NCBI GenBank assembly: GCA_030631975.1
Contig: DAOVKD010000028.1
Location: 1-7,079 of the forward strand
DNA: 7,079 nt
Direction of reading: 5' to 3'
Source of the DNA: Candidatus Woesearchaeota archaeon
GTDB lineage: Archaea; Nanobdellota; Nanobdellia; Woesearchaeales; GW2011-AR4
Both the position numbers and the translations under genes were made by a program. The notes below the pieces were generated by a model that did not search any database, was not told the origin of the DNA, and was given only the letters and a program-made list of their open reading frames with translations. Numbering within the stretch: the first letter of the stretch is position 1; every line of letters begins with the position of its first letter. Positions 1 through 4,920 of the stretch are shown here, one piece after another.

Positions 1-1
1 A

Positions 2-544
2 ATAGAGTATGGCAATGGAGATATTGTTTTGGTGCAGGCCCCTGAGGGGGTAAGGGTTGGGGACAAAGTAGAAATGGGAGACAATGTTGATGTAAGAAGG
101 GGGAATATTATGCCCTTAAAGAAAATACCAGAAGGGATTGCTATATATAATTTAGAGGCGTTTCCTGGAGACGGGGGGAAGTTTGTAAGAGCATCAGGAG
201 GTTTTGCAAAAATAATCACTAAAATGCAGGATAAAATTGTTGTGGAGTTGCCGTCTGCAAAAAGAAGAATTTTTTTCCCGGAATGCAGGGCTGCAATAGG
301 AGTTATTGCAGGCAGCGGCAGAAAGGAAAAACCATTTTTAAAAGCCGGAAAAAGATATTATGCTATGAAAGCAAAGAATAAATTATGGCCGCAGGTTTCG
401 GGAACATCAATGAATGCTGTGGATCATCCATTTGGAGGCTCAAGTTCAGCAGTAAAAGGAGGCCCTACCCAATCTTCCAGAAATGCTCCTCCTGGAAGGA
501 AAGTTGGAAAACTTGCGCCTAAAAGAACTGGGAAGAACAGATAA
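2..544 (+). CDS. rpl2: 50S ribosomal protein L2 (uL2), 5'-truncated by window edge
   Basis: This is the C-terminal 180 residues of ribosomal protein L2, a core 50S protein that binds 23S rRNA near the peptidyl-transferase centre and helps join the subunits. Reading frame 2 is open from the window edge, so the start lies upstream. The family signature is clear: a beta-barrel stretch ending in RRIFFPECRAAIGVIAG, then WPQVSGTSMNAVDHPFGG, the conserved loop around the histidine implicated in peptidyl transfer, then SRNAPPGRKVG and a basic tail. The DHPFGG form, with Phe where bacteria usually have His, is typical of archaea. The segment between HPFGG and SRNAPPG is Ser/Gly-rich and lacks the His-rich stretch common in other archaeal L2. 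The stop is TAA, and the next ORF begins 11 bases downstream. Identity is certain; only the missing N-terminus limits the entry. Confidence 0.97.
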   Translation: MEYGNGDIVLVQAPEGVRVGDKVEMGDNVDVRRGNIMPLKKIPEGIAIYNLEAFPGDGGKFVRASGGFAKIITKMQDKIVVELPSAKRRIFFPECRAAIGVIAGSGRKEKPFLKAGKRYYAMKAKNKLWPQVSGTSMNAVDHPFGGSSSAVKGGPTQSSRNAPPGRKVGKLAPKRTGKNR

Positions 545-549
545 AAGGT
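545..549 (+). promoter_or_regulatory. Shine-Dalgarno site for the 53-codon ORF
   Basis: AAGGT lies directly after the L2 stop codon, with a six-base spacer before the ATG at 556. It matches the anti-Shine-Dalgarno core used elsewhere in this operon. It is one of the main arguments that the small ORF is translated. Confidence 0.5.
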
Positions 550-555
550 AACACA

Positions 556-717
556 ATGAAAATGAAACATTTTCAAGTCAGGGAAATTAAAAACACTAAA
601 AAATTCTGTTGGAATTTTTGGTGCGCCGGAAATCAATTGATTTCTGAGCATTTTCAGGACACAAAAAATTTCCGCAGCGAATTTTTAAGTGCATTTAAAA
701 ATAAGAGGTATTTTTGA
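556..717 (+). CDS. small 53-aa protein, possible DUF1508/YegP-like domain
   Basis: This ORF of 53 codons fills the L2-S19 interval. It begins 11 bases after the L2 stop, has an AAGGT Shine-Dalgarno six bases upstream of the ATG, and its TGA ends two bases before the S19 ATG. That fit argues for a real operon member. I do not recognise it with certainty. The pattern F6-x-V, then KKFCWNF (15-21), an AGNQLI turn and strand (24-29), and a C-terminal helix-like stretch (about 38-50) resembles one DUF1508/YegP repeat. In that family a strand with an aromatic residue is followed by a strand, NG-x-hI, and a helix rich in Ser/Lys. Length (about 50 residues) also fits. An internal in-frame echo is present: H5FQ...N13TKKF17..NF21 against H32FQ-D35TKNF39..EF43. 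There is no signal peptide or membrane segment. It could instead be a lineage-specific protein or a chance ORF over a structured RNA. Confidence 0.55.
   Translation: MKMKHFQVREIKNTKKFCWNFWCAGNQLISEHFQDTKNFRSEFLSAFKNKRYF
557..575 (+). repeat. inverted repeat over the start of the 53-codon ORF
   Basis: TGAAAATG (557-564) and CATTTTCA (568-575) are perfect complements around a three-base AAA loop, giving an eight-pair hairpin that begins inside the ATG of the small ORF. CATTTTCA occurs again at 649-656, so an alternative long-range pairing exists. Such hairpins can also arise by chance in AT-rich DNA. Confidence 0.45.
599..619 (+). repeat. inverted repeat within the L2-S19 interval
   Basis: AAAAATTC (599-606) pairs perfectly with GAATTTTT (612-619) around a five-base TGTTG loop. 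The second arm recurs exactly at 679-686. The T-rich 3' arm looks superficially like a terminator, but the operon clearly continues, so I do not call it one. Confidence 0.45.
664..686 (+). repeat. inverted repeat, partial copy of 599-619
   Basis: AAAAATTT (664-671) faces GAATTTTT (679-686) around a seven-base loop, with seven Watson-Crick pairs and one G-T wobble. Together with the upstream CATTTTCA (649-656) it repeats, in shortened form, the arrangement at 568-619. This suggests a diverged internal duplication. Confidence 0.4.
705..709 (+). promoter_or_regulatory. Shine-Dalgarno site deciding the S19 start
   Basis: GAGGT is ten bases upstream of the ATG at 720 and only four bases upstream of the in-frame TTG at 714. 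The spacing favours the ATG. The site lies inside the last codons of the 53-codon ORF, so translation of the two may be linked. Confidence 0.55.
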
Positions 718-719
718 AT

Positions 720-1103
720 ATGGTTAAAAAAGAATTCACTTACCGGGGAAAAACACTTGAGGAATTAAAGAAACTAAGTTTGAATGAGTTAGCTGTGCTG
801 CTGCCGGCAAGGCAAAGAAGAAGTTTGAAAAGAGGTCTTACAGAGCAACAAAAAATTTTATTGAAAAAAATAAAGAAAAATGAAAGTAATATTGAAACTC
901 ACTGTAGGGGGGCTATAATCCTGCCGGAAATGGTTGGAAAAACAATAAAGGTGCACAGTGGAAAAGAATTCATTCCTGTAACAATTATGGAGGAAATGAT
1001 TGGGCATTGCCTTGGAGAATTTGTTTTGACAAGAAAGGTGGTTGCTCACTCTGCGCCAGGAATAGGCGCTACAAGGTCAAGCGCGGCATTATCAGTTAAG
1101 TAA
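720..1103 (+). CDS. rps19: 30S ribosomal protein S19 (uS19)
   Basis: S19 sits in the head of the 30S subunit, forms a complex with S13 and contacts the A-site tRNA region. The 127-residue product has the archaeal N-terminal extension: [15 protein letters not shown] (6-20), then [25 protein letters not shown] (27-51). The universal S19 core follows, with [12 protein letters not shown] (78-89), [15 protein letters not shown] (91-105) and the basic Gly/Ala/Ser-rich end [13 protein letters not shown]. Length matches archaeal homologues (about 120-150). I start at the ATG because of the GAGGT spacing. An in-frame TTG two codons earlier overlaps the preceding stop and is less likely. L22 begins one base after the TAA stop. 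Confidence 0.96.
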   Translation: MVKKEFTYRGKTLEELKKLSLNELAVLLPARQRRSLKRGLTEQQKILLKKIKKNESNIETHCRGAIILPEMVGKTIKVHSGKEFIPVTIMEEMIGHCLGEFVLTRKVVAHSAPGIGATRSSAALSVK

Positions 1104-1104
1104 A

Positions 1105-1653
1105 ATGAAAAATAACTATCCAGCAAAAAATTATGACAAAGAGAATATGGCCAGGGCTTTTGGAAGATCATTGCATATTTCATTTAAACAAAGTGTAGAG
1201 ATATGCGATTTCATAAGAAACATGAATGTAGGCTATGCAAAGGATGTTTTAAGCAGGGTTATTGAGCATAAGCAGGCAATTCCGTTTAGAAAGTTTAACA
1301 TGAATACCGGGCATAAAAATGGGATGATGGCAGGGAGATATCCCAAAAGAGCTTCAATGGAGATTTTAAATCTCATAAATAGTGTTGAGGCTAATGCACA
1401 GTTTAAAGGGCTTAGTACAGCTAATTTAGTGATAACGCACATAAATGCAAACAAGGCATCTAAGGCAATGCATTTCGGCAGGAAAAGGAGCAGATTGTCT
1501 AAGAGGACTAATGTTGATATTGTTGTTCAGGAAAAGGCTGCTGACAAGAAATCTGGGAAAAAAGCAGTAAAAGCTGAAAAGAAGGATGCGGAAGAACAAA
1601 AGAAAGAGAAAAAAGATGTGAAGGTAAAAGAAGAAAACAAAAACAAAAAATGA
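1105..1653 (+). CDS. rpl22: 50S ribosomal protein L22 (uL22) with Lys/Glu-rich tail
   Basis: L22 binds 23S rRNA domains and lines the peptide exit tunnel with a long beta-hairpin. The 182-residue product has the archaeal core: ARAFGRSLHISFKQSVEIC (16-34), the helix GYAKDVLSRVIEHKQAIPF (43-61), GRYPKRASMEILNLINS (77-93), then the hairpin loop with FGRKRSRLSKRTNVDIVV (124-141). Residues 143-182 form a low-complexity tail made almost entirely of Lys, Glu, Ala and Asp, predicted disordered and possibly reaching from the ribosome surface. The start is one base after the S19 stop with no clear Shine-Dalgarno, so translation is probably coupled to S19. The stop overlaps the S3 start in an ATGA. The core is certain; the function of the tail is unknown. 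Confidence 0.96.
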   Translation: MKNNYPAKNYDKENMARAFGRSLHISFKQSVEICDFIRNMNVGYAKDVLSRVIEHKQAIPFRKFNMNTGHKNGMMAGRYPKRASMEILNLINSVEANAQFKGLSTANLVITHINANKASKAMHFGRKRSRLSKRTNVDIVVQEKAADKKSGKKAVKAEKKDAEEQKKEKKDVKVKEENKNKK

Positions 1654-2417
1654 TAGAAAGAAAATTTGTAGCGCAGAAAATAAAAGAATACCAAATACAT
1701 GAATACATAAACAATAATCTGAAAAATGTTGGTCACAGCCATACAAAAATGGTAAAGACTCCTCTTGGGGAAAAAATTGTCATTTATGCATCAAGAGCCG
1801 GGCTTATAGTTGGAAGAAAGGGCCAGAATATAAAGGAGTTGACAAAGACTTTGAAAAAGAAATTCGGGCTTGAGAACCCCCAGATAGAAATTAGTGAGGT
1901 GGAAGGCGTTAATTTTGACGCAAACATAGTTGCTGAAAGAATTACTGATTCATTGGAAAGATTTGGGGCTCAGAAGTTTAAAGCAATAGGCCATAAGGTG
2001 ATGGAAAGTGTCATGGCGGCAGGAGCATTGGGTGTTGAGATAATAGTAAGCGGCAAGATACCGGGCAGCAGAGCAAAGTCCTGGAGATTTTACTCCGGTT
2101 ATCTTAAGAAATGCGGGGAGATATCTATAGTTGGTGTTGATAAGTCGCATAGTCAGGCAAAATTGAAAACAGGTGTTGTTGGTGTTAAGGTAAGTATAAT
2201 GCCTCCTGGAACAACACTACCGGATAAGGTCGAGTTTATTGAAGAAAAAGAAGAAAAAATAGAGGGCGTGAAGGAAGAAGATAAAGATGAGGAAAAAGAA
2301 GACAAACAAAAAGAAACAAAACCTAAAGCCAAGAAAAAGTCCAGAATGAAAAAAGAAACTGAAGATAAAAATTCTGGTGAAAAAAGTGCTGATGATGGGG
2401 ATAAAAACAAAAAATGA
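1650..2417 (+). CDS. rps3: 30S ribosomal protein S3 (uS3) with acidic/basic C-terminal tail
   Basis: S3 lies in the 30S head at the mRNA entry channel. The 255-residue protein has an N-terminal type II KH domain (about 1-100) with the GRKG loop at 55-58 inside AGLIVGRKGQNIKEL. The S3 C-terminal domain (about 105-195) follows, with FKAIGHKVMESVMAAGALGVEI, SGKIPGSRAKSWRFYSGYLKKCG (134-156) and GVKVSIMPPGTTLPD. From about residue 198 to the end it is a roughly 58-residue Lys/Glu/Asp tail with no predicted fold. C-terminal charged extensions are known in archaeal and eukaryotic uS3, but this one is long. The ATG overlaps the L22 TGA (ATGA), no Shine-Dalgarno is visible, and the L29 start overlaps the S3 stop in the same way. 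Both junctions therefore look translationally coupled. Confidence 0.97.
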   Translation: MIERKFVAQKIKEYQIHEYINNNLKNVGHSHTKMVKTPLGEKIVIYASRAGLIVGRKGQNIKELTKTLKKKFGLENPQIEISEVEGVNFDANIVAERITDSLERFGAQKFKAIGHKVMESVMAAGALGVEIIVSGKIPGSRAKSWRFYSGYLKKCGEISIVGVDKSHSQAKLKTGVVGVKVSIMPPGTTLPDKVEFIEEKEEKIEGVKEEDKDEEKEDKQKETKPKAKKKSRMKKETEDKNSGEKSADDGDKNKK

Positions 2418-2636
2418 AGCTCAAGGAAATAAGGACGCTGGATAAAAGTACGCTTGATGAAAAAAAAAGTTGAGCTGAGAAATGAACTTGTTAAGATAAA
2501 CGCCCAGATAGCAATAGGAACTGCGCTTAAGAACCCCGGACAAGTAAGGGAGATAAAGAAAACTATGGCAAGAATACTTACGATAGAGCAAGAAAAAAGC
2601 AAGCCGAAAGCAAAAAAAGTTGAAAAAACAAAATAA
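2414..2636 (+). CDS. rpl29: 50S ribosomal protein L29 (uL29) interrupted by an apparent +1 frameshift
   Basis: L29 is a small helical-hairpin protein near the exit tunnel. From the ATG overlapping the S3 stop, the frame reads MKLKEIRTLDKSTLDEKKS and hits TGA at 2471-2473. The rest of L29 (VELRNELVKINAQIA, then LKNPGQVREIKKTMARIL) continues in the next frame to TAA at 2634-2636. The frames join at a run of nine A (2460-2468). Removing one A gives a 73-residue protein with a complete L29 core and a short Lys-rich tail. MKLKEIR is the family's usual N-terminus, so the split gene is one L29. Explanations are a homopolymer error in the assembly, transcriptional or ribosomal slippage on the A-run, or genuine use of the ATG at 2457. 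That start would give a 59-residue protein lacking most of the first helix, and no good Shine-Dalgarno precedes it. An assembly error is the simplest explanation. Confidence 0.85.
2460..2468 (+). other. A9 homopolymer at the L29 frame junction
   Basis: Nine consecutive A follow GATG in the L29 reading frame. This is the point at which the upstream and downstream L29 frames meet, and eight A would restore one frame. Runs of this length are prone both to polymerase slippage in vivo and to length errors in sequencing. Confidence 0.8.
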
Positions 2637-2640
2637 TCTA

Positions 2641-2647
2641 AGGTGAT
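2641..2647 (+). promoter_or_regulatory. strong Shine-Dalgarno site for aIF1
   Basis: AGGTGAT is a near-complete match to the archaeal 16S rRNA 3'-end complement (consensus GGAGGTGATC). It sits eight bases before the aIF1 ATG, in the 19-nt gap after L29. It fixes the start and suggests independent initiation on aIF1. Confidence 0.7.
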
Positions 2648-2655
2648 AAAAAAAC

Positions 2656-2964
2656 ATGAGTGAGATTTGTCCCAAGTGCGGGCTGGTGAAAGAGTTGTGT
2701 GTTTGCGAGACCATTGCAAAAGAAAGCCAATTGATAAAAGTTTTCCTTGAGAGGAAGAAGTTCAGAAAATTTTGCACAATAATTGAAGGCATAGACCAGA
2801 AAGAGATTGATATTAAAGACCTTGCAAAGAAACTGAAGGAGAAGCTTGCATGCGGCGGTACTGCAAAGGAAGGAAAAGTAGAACTGCAGGGAGACCATAA
2901 GAATAAAGTCAAGGAAATTTTGGCAGGTATGGGCTTTCCACCAGACTCCATAGAAGTTAAGTAA
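2656..2964 (+). CDS. sui1: translation initiation factor aIF1 (SUI1/eIF1 family)
   Basis: aIF1 binds the 30S P-site region and promotes accurate start-codon selection. The 102-residue protein is full length and collinear with archaeal aIF1. An N-terminal zinc knuckle is visible as C5-x2-C8 and C15-x-C17, inside [16 protein letters not shown]. The SUI1 fold follows, with [10 protein letters not shown] (38-47), [19 protein letters not shown] (55-73), and [21 protein letters not shown], which carries the conserved QGDH motif. SUI1 genes are a regular member of archaeal ribosomal operons between L29 and S17, as here. In many archaea rnp1 (Rpp29) lies just after it; here only 13 bases separate the stop from the S17 ATG. 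The AGGTGAT site supports this start. Confidence 0.96.
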   Translation: MSEICPKCGLVKELCVCETIAKESQLIKVFLERKKFRKFCTIIEGIDQKEIDIKDLAKKLKEKLACGGTAKEGKVELQGDHKNKVKEILAGMGFPPDSIEVK

Positions 2965-2977
2965 AAAATAGAATATA

Positions 2978-3427
2978 ATGCAGAAAAAAATGGAAATGAG
3001 AAGTATAGGAATAAAAGTTGCAAAGCCTGCGGGCAAATGCAATGATAGTAACTGCCCGTTCCATGGTAGTTTAAAATGCAGGGGGAGAATTTTTACAGGC
3101 ACAGTAATATCAGTTAAGATGCAGAAAACTGCAATTGTGGAATGGGGGCATAGGAAATTCCTAAGAAAATATGAAAGATATGAGAAAAGGAAAAGCAGGG
3201 TGAAAGCTCATAATCCTGCGTGTATTAATGCAAATGAAGGAAATATTGTCAAAATCATGGAATGCAGACCATTAAGCAAAACCAAGAATTTTGTTATTGT
3301 GGAGATTTTAGGGAAGGAAAAGGGGTTCAAGGAGAGAATGGAAGCTGAAGAAGAAGCGAAATTCAAAAAGGAAGTGAAAAAAGGTGAAGAGCAGATCGAT
3401 GATGCTGAGGAAGAGGTGGCTACGTAA
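2978..3427 (+). CDS. rps17: 30S ribosomal protein S17 (uS17), archaeal type, with acidic tail
   Basis: S17 is a primary 16S rRNA-binding protein with an OB-type barrel. The archaeal N-terminal motif [23 protein letters not shown] (8-30) carries C21, C26 and H29, a likely metal or structural cluster. The core follows: [20 protein letters not shown] (37-56), [17 protein letters not shown] (64-80), [29 protein letters not shown] (83-111). Residues 113-149 are a Glu/Lys-rich extension beyond the usual end. Three in-frame ATGs (2978, 2990, 2996) are possible and none has a good Shine-Dalgarno; homologues commonly begin MR-x-IGI, matching 2996. I give the longest because it begins soonest after aIF1, but 2996 is about equally plausible. 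The stop is immediately followed by the L14 ATG. Confidence 0.95.
   Translation: MQKKMEMRSIGIKVAKPAGKCNDSNCPFHGSLKCRGRIFTGTVISVKMQKTAIVEWGHRKFLRKYERYEKRKSRVKAHNPACINANEGNIVKIMECRPLSKTKNFVIVEILGKEKGFKERMEAEEEAKFKKEVKKGEEQIDDAEEEVAT
3413..3418 (+). promoter_or_regulatory. Shine-Dalgarno site for L14 inside the S17 tail
   Basis: GAGGTG lies nine bases upstream of the L14 ATG, within the final codons of S17 (the EEVAT end). The S17 stop and L14 start are adjacent with no gap, so this site supports the chosen L14 start and probable coupling. Confidence 0.6.
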
Positions 3428-3829
3428 ATGCAAGCAGTGAGATCAAGGATAACGAAAGCAATTCCTGTTGGAAGCCAAATAGAAACGTGCGATAATTCAG
3501 GAGCAAAAGTAATCAAGATATTTACAGTTGTAGGGGGCAAAACCACTAAAGGAAAATACCCTGCAGCAGGTGTTGCCGATCTTGTAACGGCGTCTGTTAG
3601 AAGAGGCAGGCCTGACATGAGAAAACAGGTAGTTTATGCTGTCATAGTGCGGCAAAAGAAAGAGTACAGAAGATCTGATGGGATAAGAATAAAGTTTGAA
3701 GATAATAGCGCGGTTGTTTTGAAAGATGATAAGGGAAATCCAAAAGGGACAATATTCAAGGGCGCTATAGCCAAAGAGGTATGCGAGAGGTGGCCTGGCA
3801 TTGCCAAAATAGCCAGTATTGTTGTTTAA
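3428..3829 (+). CDS. rpl14: 50S ribosomal protein L14 (uL14)
   Basis: L14 binds 23S rRNA at the subunit interface, forming bridges to the 30S, and is a target of anti-association factors. The 133-residue product contains IPVGSQIETCDNSGAKVIKI (12-31), the conserved L14 N-terminal strand region. It is followed by GDLV-equivalent AGVADLVTASVRRGRPDMRKQVVYAVIVRQKKEYRR (47-82), then the DGIRIKFEDNSAVVLKDDKGNPKGT signature (84-108) and a C-terminal ending in IAKIASIVV. Length and motifs match archaeal L14 (about 130-140). It starts directly at the base after the S17 stop. No truncation or unusual residue is seen. Confidence 0.97.
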   Translation: MQAVRSRITKAIPVGSQIETCDNSGAKVIKIFTVVGGKTTKGKYPAAGVADLVTASVRRGRPDMRKQVVYAVIVRQKKEYRRSDGIRIKFEDNSAVVLKDDKGNPKGTIFKGAIAKEVCERWPGIAKIASIVV

Positions 3830-3831
3830 TT

Positions 3832-3836
3832 GAGGG
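3832..3836 (+). promoter_or_regulatory. Shine-Dalgarno site deciding the L24 start
   Basis: GAGGG lies five bases before the ATG at 3842. The in-frame TTG at 3830 overlaps this site and has no Shine-Dalgarno of its own, so the ATG is preferred. Confidence 0.6.
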
Positions 3837-3841
3837 AAAAA

Positions 3842-4222
3842 ATGAAGACAAAATTTTCACGTTCGTGGGTAAAAAGCAGACAGCCAAGGAAGCAAAGGAA
3901 GTACAGGCATAATGCTCCGCTGCATATAAAACAAAAATTTGTTAGCGCGCATCTTTCAAAAGATTTGAGAAAAAAATACAACAGGAGAAGCATGAACTTA
4001 AGGAAAGGCGATGATGTCAAGATAATGAGGGGCCGATTTAAGAATAAAACCGGCAAGATTGAAGAGGTTAGTGTAAAGAAAACATTAGTTTATGTCAGTG
4101 GTATCGAGATCGCCAAGAGGGACGGCACAAAAGCGAGGCGTCCAATAAATCCATCGAACATGACTATTACTGGTGTTAATATGGATGATAAAATGAGAAA
4201 TAAAGCTATTGAGAGGAAATAA
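3842..4222 (+). CDS. rpl24: 50S ribosomal protein L24 (uL24)
   Basis: L24 is an early-assembly 50S protein near the tunnel exit and binds 23S rRNA domain I. The 126-residue protein is of the archaeal/eukaryotic (L26e-like) type. A basic N-terminal region with FSRSWVKSRQPRKQRKYR (5-22), NAPLHIKQKFVSAHLSKDLRKKY (24-46) and RRSMNLRKGDDVKIMRG (48-64) leads into the KOW motif at about 54-77. It ends with VSGIEIAKRDGTKARRPINPSNMTI (85-109). The start is taken at the ATG behind GAGGG; an in-frame TTG twelve bases earlier would add MREK and is disfavoured. The S4e ATG follows the TAA after two bases. Confidence 0.96.
   Translation: MKTKFSRSWVKSRQPRKQRKYRHNAPLHIKQKFVSAHLSKDLRKKYNRRSMNLRKGDDVKIMRGRFKNKTGKIEEVSVKKTLVYVSGIEIAKRDGTKARRPINPSNMTITGVNMDDKMRNKAIERK
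4213..4216 (+). promoter_or_regulatory. Shine-Dalgarno site for S4e
   Basis: GAGG, inside the last L24 codons, lies eight bases before the S4e ATG at 4225. It supports that start. Confidence 0.5.
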
Positions 4223-4224
4223 CC

Positions 4225-4920
4225 ATGTCTAAACATCTAAAAAGATATTTTGCTCCAAGAACATGGAGGATAAAAAGGAAAGGAATAACATATGTTGCTA
4301 AGCCTAGTCCAGGGACCCATAAAATAAATATGGCTTTACCTCTGAATATCGTTTTAAGAGACATTCTTGGTTATGCTAACAGCAATAGGGAAGTGAAGTT
4401 TATACTGGAAAAAAGGGATGTTGCAGTTGATGGTGTAAGGAGGAAGGATTGCAGGTTTCCTGTAGGATTGTTTGATGTCCTGTCTTTAAACGATATAAAT
4501 GAGCATTTTAGGGTTATTTTAGACAAAAAAGGAAAGCTGGATCTTATTAAAATAGGAAAAGAAGAAAGCGCCCTGAAGTTATGCAAGATAACAGGAAAAA
4601 GGGCAGTTAAAGGCAAAATACAATTACACTTATATAACGGGGCGAATATTTTTGCTCAGGATGGAAGCTATAAAGTTGGGGATGCCATTTTGCTGGCTAA
4701 AGGAAAAAAGAAAGAGATAAAGGAAAAGGTAAGCCTTGATAAGAATGTTTTGATATATCTTGTAGGTGGAAAACATACTGGCCAGATTGGAAAGGTCCAG
4801 GATATAATAGGCAATAGGATTTTGTATAAGACAGAATCAGGAGATGTAGTTGAAACGTTAAAGGAGTATGCATTTCCAATAGGCAAAGATAATCCTTTAA
4901 TCAGTCTAACAGGAAGATGA
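4225..4920 (+). CDS. rps4e: 30S ribosomal protein S4e (eS4)
   Basis: S4e is found in archaea and eukaryotes but not bacteria and binds the 30S body, so it marks this operon as archaeal. The 231-residue product begins with the typical MSKHLKRYFAPRTW (1-14) and WRIKRKG, then PSPGTHKINMALPLNIVLRDILGYA (27-51). An S4-type RNA-binding domain follows at about 38-100, with VAVDGVRRKDCRFPVGLFDVL (67-86). The central S4e domain spans about 100-165. A C-terminal KOW-like segment comprises YLVGGKHTGQIGKV (178-191) and a final EYAFPIGKDNPLISL. Length matches the archaeal family (about 230-245). The stop TGA overlaps the first L5 ATG in an ATGA. Confidence 0.97.
   Translation: MSKHLKRYFAPRTWRIKRKGITYVAKPSPGTHKINMALPLNIVLRDILGYANSNREVKFILEKRDVAVDGVRRKDCRFPVGLFDVLSLNDINEHFRVILDKKGKLDLIKIGKEESALKLCKITGKRAVKGKIQLHLYNGANIFAQDGSYKVGDAILLAKGKKKEIKEKVSLDKNVLIYLVGGKHTGQIGKVQDIIGNRILYKTESGDVVETLKEYAFPIGKDNPLISLTGR
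4911..4916 (+). promoter_or_regulatory. Shine-Dalgarno-like site before L5
   Basis: AGGAAG is immediately adjacent to the ATG at 4917 but nine bases from the in-frame ATG at 4926. The spacing would favour the second ATG, whereas the ATGA overlap favours the first. Confidence 0.4.

Noticed and set aside
599..619. Hairpin followed by T-rich arm as a transcription terminator between L2 and S19
   Set aside because: The operon continues without a visible new promoter, and archaeal termination does not need such hairpins. The T-run is itself part of the stem.
1426..1746. Minus-strand Phe-rich ORFs resembling membrane proteins
   Set aside because: The hydrophobicity comes from reverse-complemented AAA/AAG/GAA codons of the L22 tail; no ribosome site or recognisable domain supports them.
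2471..2473. In-frame TGA in L29 as a reassigned sense codon
   Set aside because: TGA serves as the normal stop of L22, S3, S4e, S14 and the small ORF, and reading through it would not restore the L29 frame.
2153..3023. Two long minus-strand ORFs (188 and 200 codons) opposite S3, L29 and aIF1
   Set aside because: They are antisense shadows of A-rich Lys/Glu codons, which read as Phe/Leu/Ser on the other strand. The opposite strand carries well-recognised genes throughout.
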